Source: Magnetococcus marinus MC-1 (GTDB taxonomy: Bacteria > Pseudomonadota > Magnetococcia > Magnetococcales > Magnetococcaceae). Taken from it: a DNA stretch of 64,000 nucleotides. Location: positions 4,245,001 to 4,309,000 of the forward strand of contig NC_008576.1 in the NCBI RefSeq assembly GCF_000014865.1, read 5' to 3'. Position numbers and translations under genes: made by a program. Under the pieces are notes generated by a model. That model saw nothing but the letters and a program-made list of their open reading frames with translations, had not been told where the DNA came from and ran no database searches. Positions 21,017 to 30,442 of the stretch are shown in pieces; within the stretch, counting starts at the first letter, position 1, and every line of letters begins with the position of its first letter.

Positions 21017-22699
21017 ATGGCCCGCACCGCCGCACACCTGCTTTATGGCCTGTTCGTGCTCGTCAGCCTCTTGCTGAGCCCTACGGCGGTCTGTGCCCAT
21101 GAACGTTTCTACGATGCCACCCATAATAGCCCCATACTGTTAATGCGAGAAACCCAACGCCAAAGCCTGCAAGGGCACTTTCAATTACTGCCCGCCCAGG
21201 CTACCCCATTGACCATTGAGCAGGTTATAAAACCGCAAATTACCCAACAATTTTTGAATATTAACTGGGGCTTTGCCGGCGGCTTTCAATCTGGCGAACG
21301 CTGGCTAAGGGTAAACCTGGAACGGGAGCCTGACGCGCCATCGCGCTGGATTATTGAGCTGGGCTCCGCGCTATTAGACCGTTTGGAACTCTACATCCCC
21401 ACCCCCACCCCTGGCCACTATCAACGTGTGGTGTTGGGAGATCACACCCCCCTTAACCAACGCCCCATGGCGAGCCGGCTCTACAGCGTGCCCTTGGATC
21501 TTGGCTCTGCACCCCAGACCACCCTTTACCTACGTCTACAGACGCTACAGATGATGACCCTATTTGGCACCATCTGGCAGGAGCAAGCGTTTATGGAGAA
21601 TGAGCGCCAAGACAATCTGATTTATGGCATGCATTTGGGTATTTTTTTACTGCTGATTGGGGTCAACCTGTTGGCGGGCATTTGGTTACGCGATCCTGTC
21701 TTGCGTATCTACGCGCTCTATTTGGTAGGTCTTATACTGATCCAAGCCAATACGGCCAATCTGTTCTTCTTGCTGTTGCCCATCACGTGGCCTTGGTTTA
21801 ACGATTTTGTCCTGATTTTTGCCTTGCACATCATGACCATTGCGGTGATTTTGCTGTGGGATCATCTGCTGGAGCTCAAACGCTATCTGCCTACCATGCA
21901 CAAGCTCTATCACGTACTGGTCATTGGGGTTGCCCTGGTGATGCCCTTTGGGCTCACCCAACAGGTCATCTATTTCTCCCCGCATATCATGAATTTAGCC
22001 TTTTATGTGTTTGCCCTTTCTAGCTTTTTAACACTCATCATTGCCTATCGCCGTCAAAGCTATGGACTTTACCTGCTTTACTTTATTGCCTTTTTGCCCA
22101 CAGCCGTGGGCGGTTACATCTATCGGATGATGCAAGAGGGGACAATCCCCCATAATTTTTGGACGGAGCACGCCTTTCAATTGGGGAGCTTGAGCCATTT
22201 AATCCTGTTTACCTTGGTGTTGGGCTACCGCGTACAGTGCATGCAACAGGATCAGCGCCGGGCCCAAGAGGCTCTGCTTCGGGACATACAATCTACCGAG
22301 TTGGAGCTAGAGCGCCACGTTAAACGCCGCGCTATGGAGCTAGAAGCCGCCAGTGCCTCGTTAGAAAGCACCCATCAGCAACGCATGGTCGCCGTGCACA
22401 TGGAGCGCCGCATCCGCCGTCGTCAGCGCACTTTTTTATCCCTGCTCTCCCATGAATTTCGCCAACCTTTAAGCGGTATCTTTCGCGCGGTGGAGATGAT
22501 TCGCTTTAAACAGCCCAATCTGGACAGCACCACCCAAGCCGAGCTGCTCAGCATTGCTCAGGAGAGTAAACAGCTCGGTATATGGGTAGATACCCTGTTA
22601 ACCGAGCATGCCCGCTTAAATCAAGAAGAGGATGAAGAGGAAGAGGCATTGCTGTGGGATGATGAAGATGACTCGCCCCTGATGGATACAAAACCATAG
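21017..22699 (+). CDS. 7TM sensor with HisKA helix but no ATPase domain
   Basis: 560 residues. A signal peptide, a periplasmic beta-rich domain like 7TMR-DISMED2 (about 45-190), seven membrane segments (about 205-400), a coiled coil (about 410-460) and a histidine kinase dimerisation helix with His479 in LLSHEFRQPLSG. The chain then ends in a strongly acidic tail (NQEEDEEEEALLWDDEDD) with no HATPase domain. The next gene runs the other way, so the missing domain is not simply frameshifted downstream. It starts three bases after the TusA-like stop. It could be a phosphotransfer partner or a signalling remnant; the lack of an ATPase domain is directly seen. Confidence 0.85.
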   Translation: MARTAAHLLYGLFVLVSLLLSPTAVCAHERFYDATHNSPILLMRETQRQSLQGHFQLLPAQATPLTIEQVIKPQITQQFLNINWGFAGGFQSGERWLRVNLEREPDAPSRWIIELGSALLDRLELYIPTPTPGHYQRVVLGDHTPLNQRPMASRLYSVPLDLGSAPQTTLYLRLQTLQMMTLFGTIWQEQAFMENERQDNLIYGMHLGIFLLLIGVNLLAGIWLRDPVLRIYALYLVGLILIQANTANLFFLLLPITWPWFNDFVLIFALHIMTIAVILLWDHLLELKRYLPTMHKLYHVLVIGVALVMPFGLTQQVIYFSPHIMNLAFYVFALSSFLTLIIAYRRQSYGLYLLYFIAFLPTAVGGYIYRMMQEGTIPHNFWTEHAFQLGSLSHLILFTLVLGYRVQCMQQDQRRAQEALLRDIQSTELELERHVKRRAMELEAASASLESTHQQRMVAVHMERRIRRRQRTFLSLLSHEFRQPLSGIFRAVEMIRFKQPNLDSTTQAELLSIAQESKQLGIWVDTLLTEHARLNQEEDEEEEALLWDDEDDSPLMDTKP

Positions 22700-22743
22700 C
22701 GGAATCGAGCCGCTCTACGCAGCTGCCCATGGCCCTGTTTGCC

Positions 22744-23319
22744 TTACAGACGGAACAGCTCACCCTGGGCCACTTGGCCGCCCAGTAGCGCTTTAAGCGC
22801 CTCGGTTGCTGCCACACAGCCAAGCCGATTGAGGCTAAGTTGCGCCAATGGGGTCGCCGCATCAACCGAGACCGGCACCGTTGCGGGCAGCTGGCCACCC
22901 CACAGCACGCCACCCTCCCCACACCCTAACACCGTAAGCTGCCAAGGCAGGTGTGGATGGGTTGGCGCCACCGCGAGGGGTGAAAAACAGAGCATGCCAT
23001 CACCTGCACAAAGCGACCCCTGCTCCACCACCGTATCCTCATTCAGGCAAGCCAATTGTGCCCCAAGCTGCGCCACATTTGCGCCAGGAGGCAGGCCCAG
23101 CACTGCCTCGCCTGGGGTAATGGGCTGCTGGGGTAGGGCCTGCACGAGGGTAATGCGCCCCACCCCAGCCGCAACCAGATAGATCAACGCCGCCGCCCAA
23201 GCTGCACCCCGCCCCACCAACACGAGGTGGGCTTTCAGCAAGCGCTGCTGCCCAATCCCGCCTATCCCATCCAGCAGGATGTGGCGGGCATAGCGGTTGA
23301 TCTGTGCCTCGCTAAACAT
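22744..23319 (-). CDS. Degenerate ThiF/MoeB-like E1 protein
   Basis: 191 residues. The start matches the N-terminal helix of MoeB/ThiF proteins (RYARHILLDGIGGIGQQRLL), followed by the first Rossmann strand. Where active enzymes have GAGGLG, it reads VGRGAAWAAAL, and the ATP-contacting NLxRQ loop and the zinc-binding CxxC pairs are absent. The last part keeps the helical region that follows the active site in MoeB-like proteins. It is shorter than the usual 240-270 residues. It begins 12 bases after cysK on the same strand. It is probably not an adenylating enzyme; a structural partner of the complete E1-like protein two genes upstream is possible. Confidence 0.75.
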   Translation of the reverse strand: MFSEAQINRYARHILLDGIGGIGQQRLLKAHLVLVGRGAAWAAALIYLVAAGVGRITLVQALPQQPITPGEAVLGLPPGANVAQLGAQLACLNEDTVVEQGSLCAGDGMLCFSPLAVAPTHPHLPWQLTVLGCGEGGVLWGGQLPATVPVSVDAATPLAQLSLNRLGCVAATEALKALLGGQVAQGELFRL

Positions 23320-23331
23320 CCCTGGTTGACC

Positions 23332-24267
23332 TTAGGGTAGCTGTGAGGGAAACAGCTCGGTGGAGAGATAGCGTTCCGCAAAGCTGGCTAAGACCAGCAC
23401 AAACCGTTTGCCTGCGTAGCGGGGTGTACGGGCCAGTTGCAGCGCCGCCGCCACCACCGCCCCTGAGGAGATACCACAGGCGATACCCTCTTCTCGGGCC
23501 ATGCGCCGGGCCACTTCAAAGGCTTCTTGATCCCCCACCCGCACCACCTCATCCATCAACTGGGTATCCAGCACCCGTGGCACAAAACCGGCCCCAATAC
23601 CCTGGATTTTGTGCGGGCCGGGCATGCCCCCAGAGAGCACCGGAGAGGATTCGGGCTCCACCGCCACCACCCGTAACTGGGGTATGCGTTTTTTCAGCGT
23701 GCGCGCCACCCCGGTTAAACAACCACCGGTGCCCACGCCGGCCAAAAACAGGTCCAATTGACCATCGGTATCCCGCCAGATCTCCTCAGCGGTGGTGGTC
23801 TCATGGACCGCTGGGTTGGCGCCATTATCAAACTGGTTGGGCATAAACCCTTTGTCGGTCTCCGCCAGCAGCTCCTGGGCTTTATCAATGGCTCCCTTCA
23901 TGCCGTCCATGGCCGAGGTTAACACCACCTGCGCGCCCAGCAACTCAAACAGCTTGCGCCGCTCCATGGACATGGACTCTGGCATCGTTAATACCAATTG
24001 ATAACCCCGCGCGGCACAGACAAAGGCCAGGGCGATGCCGGTATTGCCCGAGGTTGGCTCAATAATCAACGTATCTTTAGTGATCAGCCCCTTAGCCTCG
24101 GCCTCTTGGATCATCGCCAGACCAATACGGTCCTTGAGCGAAGCCATGGGGTTGAAATACTCCAATTTAACCAGAATCTCAGCATCCAACCCTTGGCTGA
24201 TGCGATTCAGGCGCACCAGCGGCGTGTTGCCGATGGTTTCGGTGATATCGTTATAGATTCGACCCAT
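23332..24267 (-). CDS. cysK: Cysteine synthase (O-acetylserine sulfhydrylase)
   Basis: 311 residues, a PLP-dependent enzyme making cysteine from an activated serine and sulfide. PLP-binding Lys45 lies in [11 protein letters not shown]. The substrate loop is EPTSGNTGI, the phosphate-binding loop [10 protein letters not shown], and the late motif [10 protein letters not shown]. The end is close to CysK rather than CysM by length and the [10 protein letters not shown] segment. Standard enzymes read S-x-K in the Lys motif; here ASLKDR fits. It lies between two E1-like genes in a minus-strand cluster headed by an Rrf2 regulator. In some bacteria cysteine synthases take sulfur from a ThiS-like carrier activated by an E1; that is a possibility here, but no carrier with a GG terminus is seen. 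Confidence 0.92.
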   Translation of the reverse strand: MGRIYNDITETIGNTPLVRLNRISQGLDAEILVKLEYFNPMASLKDRIGLAMIQEAEAKGLITKDTLIIEPTSGNTGIALAFVCAARGYQLVLTMPESMSMERRKLFELLGAQVVLTSAMDGMKGAIDKAQELLAETDKGFMPNQFDNGANPAVHETTTAEEIWRDTDGQLDLFLAGVGTGGCLTGVARTLKKRIPQLRVVAVEPESSPVLSGGMPGPHKIQGIGAGFVPRVLDTQLMDEVVRVGDQEAFEVARRMAREEGIACGISSGAVVAAALQLARTPRYAGKRFVLVLASFAERYLSTELFPSQLP

Positions 24268-24330
24268 TTCTGCACCTATAAATGGCTACGATGGTTGTTA
24301 TGCAAGCCATCATCCTAAAACCACAATTGG

Positions 24331-25077
24331 TCACTCTACCTGTGCCAACCCTTGATGGGCCATACCACAGCCACACCCTGGACGTGCATAAAACCGTACC
24401 ACACGACGTACCCCACGCCGTAGATCCACCGTATAGAGCTGCCCATGCAGCAGCTCGCCCACACCCTGCCTAAGGGTGTAGAGCTGTTGGGCCATGATGG
24501 CACCGATCTCACCCACCCCGCTGCCCAAGACCCCGGCCCCCTGACAGGTGGGCGCCTCGATGCTGGGTGGGGCTTCAAACAGACAGCGCAGACAGGGAGA
24601 ACACCCCGGCGTAACCGTCATCACCTGCCCACGCCAACCGGTAATCGCCCCATGCACCAAGGGTACCCCAGCAACCAAGGCGGCATCATTGGCGGCAAAA
24701 CGGGTGGTAAAATTATCGCTACCATCCACCACCAAGCTGTGCTGGGCAAAGCGGGCCACCATCGCCTCGGGCAGTAGCCGCTCGGCCATGCACTGGATTT
24801 CGCTACCGGGAAAGCGCCGCGCCATCTGCGCCGCCAACGCCTCGACCTTTAACTGCCCCACATCCCCTTGGTCATAGATCACCTGCCGCTGTAGGTTAGA
24901 AAGCTCAACCCGATCAGCATCCATCACCGCAAAGCGGCGCACCCCCAACAGACCCAGGGCCAACGCCGTGGCACTGCCCAAACCACCTGCCCCCAGCAAC
25001 AGGGGTATCGGCCCGTGCGCACTCAAGGGGTTAAATGGTGTAGGTGATACGGTTATAGACCTCACTGGGCACCCCAT
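24331..25077 (-). CDS. ThiF/MoeB-family adenylyltransferase
   Basis: About 248 residues. It contains the ATP-binding GAGGLGSATALALG, the DADRVELSNLQRQVIYD loop with the adenylation Arg, VVDGSDNFTTRFAANDA, two cysteine clusters (GCSPCLRCLF and RPGCGCG) likely to hold zinc, and a Cys in APTCQGAGVLG at the usual catalytic-loop place. It lacks the usual first helix (RYSRH...), starting almost directly at the nucleotide-binding strand. These enzymes activate the C-terminal Gly of ubiquitin-like sulfur carriers. The start is uncertain: the ATG at 25077 overlaps the Rrf2 gene by 47 bases; GTG at 25065 or TTG near 25026 are alternatives. Confidence 0.85.
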   Translation of the reverse strand: MGCPVRSITVSPTPFNPLSAHGPIPLLLGAGGLGSATALALGLLGVRRFAVMDADRVELSNLQRQVIYDQGDVGQLKVEALAAQMARRFPGSEIQCMAERLLPEAMVARFAQHSLVVDGSDNFTTRFAANDAALVAGVPLVHGAITGWRGQVMTVTPGCSPCLRCLFEAPPSIEAPTCQGAGVLGSGVGEIGAIMAQQLYTLRQGVGELLHGQLYTVDLRRGVRRVVRFYARPGCGCGMAHQGLAQVE

Positions 25078-25492
25078 TACGGAATGCGCGGTTGGTCAAA
25101 TCCTCCACCGACACCTTATCCATCATCACCAAAATCTCTTCTTGAAACTCCCCCCACACGGGGCGTATCACCGCCGTTCCAATGGGGCCTGTGGCCACAT
25201 CAGAGGGTAGGCCATTGTTGCCCTCATCACCCAGTTCCATAGCGACCCGGGCAATATCCCCCACGCTAATTTTACTGCGCTCCTTAGCCAGCAGATAGCC
25301 CCCCTTTGGGCCACGAATGCCCTTGAGAATACCGGCTTTAACCAACCGCTGCATCACTTGCTCCAGATAACGCTGGGGCACCCCCTGACGGCTGGTTACT
25401 TCACGTATCTGTACCGGTTCGCCACCGGAATTATAAGCGATATCCACCACCGCCTCGATGGCATAAAGCAGCTTTTTAGAAAACTTCAACAC
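25031..25492 (-). CDS. Rrf2-family regulator without cluster cysteines
   Basis: 153 residues from the GTG at 25492, which follows AAGGAG at good distance. It has a winged-helix DNA-binding domain (FSKKLLYAIEAVVDIAYNSG, REVTSRQGVPQRYLEQVMQRL, GIRGPKGGYLLAKERSKIS), clearly Rrf2. The protein contains no cysteine, so it cannot hold the iron-sulfur cluster of IscR or NsrR. CymR, the cysteine regulator of Bacillus, is also a cluster-free Rrf2 protein and forms a complex with CysK. As first gene of a group containing cysK, it fits a similar role, by inference. Confidence 0.9.
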   Translation of the reverse strand: MLKFSKKLLYAIEAVVDIAYNSGGEPVQIREVTSRQGVPQRYLEQVMQRLVKAGILKGIRGPKGGYLLAKERSKISVGDIARVAMELGDEGNNGLPSDVATGPIGTAVIRPVWGEFQEEILVMMDKVSVEDLTNRAFRNGVPSEVYNRITYTI

Positions 25493-25650
25493 GCCCTCAC
25501 TCCTTCTTAATGGTCTTGCCTGCTGAACAGCATCGGCCCTCCACCTAAGCTGTTCCAAGACCGCTATTCACCGGTGTGGGAGGTCCAACCTCCCAACATT
25601 GATGAAAAATAACGATGCGCGCGCACAAGTGCGGCTATCCCAGCCCTACC

Positions 25651-26121
25651 TTATCGCCCGGTATGGCCAAAACCACCGCTACCACGGGAAGTCTGGCTTA
25701 AACGGACTGTGCTTAGCCAATCCCCCCGTAACACCGGGGCAAACAGTAGCTGCGCAATACGCTCGCCCCGCTGTACGGTAAAGCTCTCCTGCCCCAAATT
25801 GATTAAAATCACCCCCACCTCACCCCGATAGTCGGCATCAATGGTGCCCGGCGCATTGAGCACCGTTACCCCATGCTTCAGGGCCAATCCTGACCGGGGG
25901 CGCACCTGCGCCTCATAGCCTGGGGGTAGGGCCATAGCCAGACCCGTCGGCACTAAGGCCCGCTCACCGGGAGCCAGAGTCAGCGGTTTATCCACGGCGG
26001 CCATCAAATCCATGCCCGCCGCCAATACAGTCTGATACTTAGGCAGCGGCAGCCCCTCACCATGGGGCAACTGCTGCAAGGCCACTGTAATATGCGCCAT
26101 CTTGGTGTTTGTCTCTCTCAT
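25651..26121 (-). CDS. dut: dUTP diphosphatase
   Basis: 156 residues from the ATG at 26121, which has GAGGAG six bases upstream; a later ATG at 26100 gives a protein closer to the usual length. It hydrolyses dUTP to dUMP and keeps uracil out of DNA. All five trimeric dUTPase motifs are visible: [42 protein letters not shown] and the C-terminal [11 protein letters not shown] that closes over the site. It follows coaBC with 32 bases between them, an order common in proteobacteria. Confidence 0.96.
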   Translation of the reverse strand: MRETNTKMAHITVALQQLPHGEGLPLPKYQTVLAAGMDLMAAVDKPLTLAPGERALVPTGLAMALPPGYEAQVRPRSGLALKHGVTVLNAPGTIDADYRGEVGVILINLGQESFTVQRGERIAQLLFAPVLRGDWLSTVRLSQTSRGSGGFGHTGR

Positions 26122-26153
26122 ACCGCGCTCCTCATCCACCTTGATTACCCCCT

Positions 26154-27374
26154 TTACGCCGTTTCCATACATGCGGCCAGACGCTCCATCAGCTGTTGGG
26201 CAATCTCATCTTTACGGCACCGCGCCCACGACTCCACCGCATCCTCCCCTGGACCTAACACCATCACCTCATTATGGGTGGCATCAAAGCCGATATCCTG
26301 GCGCGAAACATCGTTGACCACCAGCAGGTCACACCCCTTACGGCGACGTTTTTCCGTGCCGTGCTGCAACAGCTTTTCGGTCTCAGCGGCAAACCCGACC
26401 AACCACTGCCCCGGCTGTTTATTTGCCCCTGCATAGGCCAAAATATCGGGGTTTTCCGTCAACGACCACTGGATCTGCTGACCCCCTTGGGCCTCTTTTT
26501 TCAACTTTTGCGGGGCCACCTGTAGCGGGCGGTAGTCCGATACCGCCGCACTCATAATGGCCGCATCGCTTTGTGGCCAAGCCACCTGCACCGCCGCCAA
26601 CATCTGTTCCGCACTCTCTACTGCCACCGGCAGCACACCCCTAGGCGGCGGGATACCACAGGGACCATGCACCAACGTAACCTGCGCCCCCATACGTTGT
26701 GCCGCCGCCGCAATGGCAAACCCCATGCGACCACTGGAACGGTTACTGATAAAACGCACCGGGTCCACCGCCTCGCGGGTGGGTCCTGCCGTAATTAAAA
26801 TACGCCGCCCGGCCAAACGTTGCGGGGTGAGCACCCCTTGGGCAGCCTCTATAATGGCCTCGGCTTCGGCCATGCGCCCCGGTCCCACCTCGCCACACGC
26901 CAGGGAGCCACTGGCTGGCCCTACCATGTGAATCCCATCCTCACGCAGTTGTGCCACATTGCGCTGGGTTGCCGGATGTAACCACATGGCGCTGTTCATG
27001 GCTGGGGCCAGCAGCACCGGCCCGCGCCGCGCCAACAACAGGGTGGTGAGCAGGTCATCCCCTAACCCCTGAGCCATACGCGCCATTAAATCAGCCGTGG
27101 CGGGAGCCACAATCAACAGATCGGCCTCTCGCGCCAACCGTATATGACCCATCTCCCGCTCTTGGGTCAGGGAAAAAAGATCGTCATACAAGGGTGCCTC
27201 AGAGAGTGCCGTCAAAGAGAGCGGTGTCACAAATTGCAGCGCCGCAGGGGTTACCACCACCCCCAACAAACAGCACCCCAACTCGCGTAGACGACGGATA
27301 AGCTCCAAAGATTTGTAGGCGGCAATTCCACCACTTACTGCCACGACAAGCTTTTTACCCTGCCAAAAATCCAC
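26154..27374 (-). CDS. coaBC: Bifunctional phosphopantothenoylcysteine decarboxylase/synthetase
   Basis: About 406 residues. Two steps of coenzyme A synthesis in one chain. The N-terminal flavoprotein half (CoaC) has [17 protein letters not shown], the catalytic His in [19 protein letters not shown] and the Cys of [13 protein letters not shown]. The C-terminal half (CoaB) has [38 protein letters not shown] and FAAET. I favour GTG at 27374 because it leaves a normal short N-terminus before the first strand; a TTG frame extends to 27422. It is followed by dut. Confidence 0.94.
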   Translation of the reverse strand: MDFWQGKKLVVAVSGGIAAYKSLELIRRLRELGCCLLGVVVTPAALQFVTPLSLTALSEAPLYDDLFSLTQEREMGHIRLAREADLLIVAPATADLMARMAQGLGDDLLTTLLLARRGPVLLAPAMNSAMWLHPATQRNVAQLREDGIHMVGPASGSLACGEVGPGRMAEAEAIIEAAQGVLTPQRLAGRRILITAGPTREAVDPVRFISNRSSGRMGFAIAAAAQRMGAQVTLVHGPCGIPPPRGVLPVAVESAEQMLAAVQVAWPQSDAAIMSAAVSDYRPLQVAPQKLKKEAQGGQQIQWSLTENPDILAYAGANKQPGQWLVGFAAETEKLLQHGTEKRRRKGCDLLVVNDVSRQDIGFDATHNEVMVLGPGEDAVESWARCRKDEIAQQLMERLAACMETA

Positions 27375-27638
27375 AGCCACACCTGCCCACTGTTTGGAGA
27401 ATAGCCCCTTTTCCCTTTGCAATTATCCACTATTTTTTGTGTAAGTCAAATCCATTACCACCAAAGATTGCGTGTTTAAGAAACGATTTAACCCACCCTA
27501 ATGACCAACCACAGCCTCAACCCAAACCATGCAGAGGTGGAAAAGCGCCGCACCTTGCATTAGAATGACGCCCAACCGTGCCCCCCTCACCCCCCGTGGG
27601 TGGGAATGGCCACCTTCATTCCATAAAGAGGAATCGCC

Positions 27639-28025
27639 ATGTCCAGCCCCGAAAAGGTGGAGCCCCAGCGCGCTATCCTGGAGAGCTTTGCCAACCCCAA
27701 TCCCCAACGGGATTATGAAATCGACATGCACTGCCCCGAGTTCACCTGTCTCTGCCCCAAAACCGGACAGCCCGATTTTGCTGATTTTCGCATTACCTAT
27801 GTGGCCGATGAGAAGTGTATTGAGCTAAAGTCGCTTAAAATCTACATGTGGAGCTTTCGGGACCGAGGGGCCTTTCACGAGGCGGTCACCAACCAGATTA
27901 TGGATGATCTCATTGCCGTCTGCGATCCTCGCTACATGCAGGTACAGGGTGCCTTTTACGTGCGCGGGGGCATTACCACTACCATCACCGTTGAGCACCA
28001 TAAAGAGCGCTCCACAGAGGCATAA
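27639..28025 (+). CDS. queF: NADPH-dependent 7-cyano-7-deazaguanine reductase
   Basis: 128 residues, the short (type I) QueF. It reduces preQ0 to preQ1 in queuosine synthesis. The catalytic Cys lies in [19 protein letters not shown], followed by [32 protein letters not shown], and the QueF-signature Arg/His residues later. GAGGAA sits before the ATG at 27639. Two small hairpins lie in the upstream region (GCAGAGGTG...CACCTTGC and GGAATG...CATTCC); the second ends only about 15 bases before the start. No preQ1 riboswitch consensus was seen. Confidence 0.95.
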   Translation: MSSPEKVEPQRAILESFANPNPQRDYEIDMHCPEFTCLCPKTGQPDFADFRITYVADEKCIELKSLKIYMWSFRDRGAFHEAVTNQIMDDLIAVCDPRYMQVQGAFYVRGGITTTITVEHHKERSTEA

Positions 28026-28119
28026 GCCGCAAGCCCTACCGCCCATTACCCAGCCATACAGGTTAAGCCCTGCTTTGCGGGGAGGCGGCCAACCCTTTGG
28101 CCCATGGGCTTGAAAGATA

Positions 28120-28157
28120 AAAAAAGGGGGGCGTGTGCAACACGCCCCCCTTTTTTT
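28120..28157. terminator. Bidirectional terminator between queF and secB
   Basis: GGGGGGCGTGT-GCA-ACACGCCCCCC with an A tract before and seven T after, placed between convergent genes. Confidence 0.9.
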
Positions 28158-28177
28158 GTATCTTGAACCTTCGCAGA

Positions 28178-28651
28178 TCAGGCTTTCTCGCCCTGCTGGG
28201 CGGCCTTCTGCTGCTGGGCATGGTGGAAAAGGGCCGCAAAGTTGATGGGATCCAGCACCATCGGCTTATAGCCCCCCTCCAACACCACACTGGAGATGAC
28301 TTGACGCACGTAGGGGAACAGAATGTTGGGGCAGTCGATACCCAACACCATGGGAATATGTTCGCTGGGAACATTTTTCACCATGAACAGACCCCCATAG
28401 CTCACCTCAGCCATAAACAGGATTTTGCCATCTCCAGAGGCGACCTTAACATTGACCTCCAGGCTAACCTCATAGTGGTCATCGTCCTTTTGGGTCGCCT
28501 TGGTGTCTAAATTAAACTCAGCCTTGGGCTCGGACTCCACCGAAAAGGACTCTGGGGCGTTGGGGCTCTCAAAGGAGAGATCCTTTAGGTAGAGTTTCAC
28601 CACATGAAAGATGGGGGCCTCCGCCTTAGCGGCCTGTTCATTCTCGCTCAT
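28178..28651 (-). CDS. secB: Protein-export chaperone SecB
   Basis: 157 residues. It holds precursors unfolded and delivers them to SecA. Recognised from KLYLKDLSFESPNAPESF, the beta-strand pattern around YEVSLEVNVKV, and the highly conserved CPNILFPYVRQVISSVVLEGG near the end. A tail rich in Gln/Ala/Lys closes the protein. GAGGA lies six or seven bases before the ATG. Stands 66 bases downstream of the helicase gene's end on the same strand. Confidence 0.96.
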   Translation of the reverse strand: MSENEQAAKAEAPIFHVVKLYLKDLSFESPNAPESFSVESEPKAEFNLDTKATQKDDDHYEVSLEVNVKVASGDGKILFMAEVSYGGLFMVKNVPSEHIPMVLGIDCPNILFPYVRQVISSVVLEGGYKPMVLDPINFAALFHHAQQQKAAQQGEKA

Positions 28652-28717
28652 GAATCTTCCTCACAAAAATTAGGATTTAATGTGACAGCCCCCCTCAGCA
28701 AAGGGCTGAAAATCATC

Positions 28718-30436
28718 TTACGCCTCACCACCCGTAGCCGGCGTTTGCACCCCAGGCTTACGACGGCGTCGGCGCCGCTTTTTCTTAACCGCTTCGCCAC
28801 CGCCCTCACTGCCCGCAGGCACAGCCACATGAGCCGCCGCAGCCGGTGTATGATGAGAGGGCTTCGCCCCCTGGCTGACCCCACCAGCCGTGGAACGGCT
28901 ACCACCTACCGCACGACCCGCACCAGCACGACTACCACTGCCCGAACGGCTGCCGCCACTACCGGCACGACCACCACCGCTACCCGAGCGACTGCCGCCG
29001 CTGCCGCTACGGCCACCACCGGTACGACGCATATCCCGCTCGCTGCGGGGCCGTGGTGGCGGACGCACCAGATCGGCAAACAGATCATCCTCAGCCCAGA
29101 CAATCGGGATGGTCATGCCAATATAGGCCTGTACCGCTTCTAACGAGTAGGCACCCTCTTCATCCACAAGAGCAATGGCATCACCCCGATTACCGGCCCG
29201 GGCGGTGCGCCCAATGCGGTGTACATAATCTTCGGCATTGTCCGGCAGGTCATAGTTGATCACATGGGTCACCCCATCAATGTGCAGACCACGACCCGCC
29301 ACATCGGTGGCAATCAGGACCGGATATTCGCCATCCTGAAACCGCTTGAGCACCTTTAGGCGCTTCATTTGCGGTACATCCCCAGAGAGATAACCCGCTT
29401 GAATGCCATTGGCCTTCAACCAACGCTCCACCCGCTCCCCAGCCCGCTTGGTATTGACAAACACCATGCTACGCCCCGGTGGGGTTTTTTGTGCGTTGGC
29501 CAAGGCCGCCTCGGCTGCACGGGCGGCATCCTCGGTATCCAGATCATCCGGGTGGGGCACAAAGGGTTCACTCTCGGTGCTGGGCTCATCGCCACTCAAC
29601 ATGGCCCCATTGGGTTCAACGATTTCATCACCGTTGTCATCCAACTCAAGCATGGCTGGCTGGCTCAAATCAATGCCCTCATGCTGCAAAATATCCCGCA
29701 GCAACCCCACCAAGAGCGCAATCTTCTCATCACCGCTCACATGGTAGAGCTTTTGCTCCACCCGCTCCGCCGTTTTCACATCCACCGTGGTGCTGAGCAC
29801 CTCGGGCATGTTCATATATTCGTAAGACATCTCCTGGGCACGGTAGGAGAGGGTCGCCGAAAAGAGCATAGAAAGCCGCTCACTATAGTGGGGCAAGCGG
29901 CGCAACATGTAGCGCAGATCATCAATAAAGCCCATATCAAACATACGGTCGGCTTCATCCACGATCAGGACTTCGACCCCTTTGAGGCCGTAGGCATTTT
30001 GCTTAAAATAGTCGATCAAACGTCCCGGCGTGCCCACCAAAATTTCCACATCCTCCTCCATAAGGATGCGTTTTTGCTTTTCATAATCCACCCCACCGTA
30101 GACACAGTGCAACTTAAATTGGGTGTGGGCGTTGAGCAGTTTGGCGTCCGACTCGATCTGTGCCACCAACTCGCGGGTAGGCGCAACAGCCAGAATGCGC
30201 GGCAGACTTTGACCAGCGGGTTTCCCATGTTTGCGGGGGTGTGTGACCAGATGAGAGAGGGCGCCAATCAGAAAAGCAGCGGTTTTGCCGGTACCGGTTT
30301 GGGCTTGTCCAGCGACATCTTTACCGGCCAAAGCCAGTGGCAAAGTTAAGGCTTGAATGGGGGTACACTGGGTAAAACCACAGTCGCGTATGCCGGCCAA
30401 AACCGGTTCGGGAATGGGGAGTTCCGTAAATTCCAT
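28718..30436 (-). CDS. DEAD-box ATP-dependent RNA helicase
   Basis: About 572 residues; the ATG at 30436 has AGGA nine bases upstream and one at 30442 is too close. All helicase motifs appear: AQTGTGKT, PTRELVAQ, GTPGRL, VDEADRM, SAT, RGLHIDGVTHVINYD and HRIGRTARAG. It is closest in layout to RhlB/RhlE. Two additions stand out. An acidic stretch of about 70 residues (roughly 255-325: LELDDNGDEIVEP, DEPSTESEPF, DDLDTEDAARAAE) lies between the two RecA-like lobes. The tail consists of GSGGSR-type repeats and ends in KKKRRRRRRKPG, probably an RNA-binding extension. Confidence 0.94.
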   Translation of the reverse strand: MEFTELPIPEPVLAGIRDCGFTQCTPIQALTLPLALAGKDVAGQAQTGTGKTAAFLIGALSHLVTHPRKHGKPAGQSLPRILAVAPTRELVAQIESDAKLLNAHTQFKLHCVYGGVDYEKQKRILMEEDVEILVGTPGRLIDYFKQNAYGLKGVEVLIVDEADRMFDMGFIDDLRYMLRRLPHYSERLSMLFSATLSYRAQEMSYEYMNMPEVLSTTVDVKTAERVEQKLYHVSGDEKIALLVGLLRDILQHEGIDLSQPAMLELDDNGDEIVEPNGAMLSGDEPSTESEPFVPHPDDLDTEDAARAAEAALANAQKTPPGRSMVFVNTKRAGERVERWLKANGIQAGYLSGDVPQMKRLKVLKRFQDGEYPVLIATDVAGRGLHIDGVTHVINYDLPDNAEDYVHRIGRTARAGNRGDAIALVDEEGAYSLEAVQAYIGMTIPIVWAEDDLFADLVRPPPRPRSERDMRRTGGGRSGSGGSRSGSGGGRAGSGGSRSGSGSRAGAGRAVGGSRSTAGGVSQGAKPSHHTPAAAAHVAVPAGSEGGGEAVKKKRRRRRRKPGVQTPATGGEA

Positions 30437-30442
30437 GGGCAT

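Noticed and set aside
27423-27638. Possible preQ1 riboswitch ahead of queF
   Set aside because: Two hairpins exist, but the conserved preQ1 aptamer bases and pseudoknot tail were not found; only weak hairpins remain.
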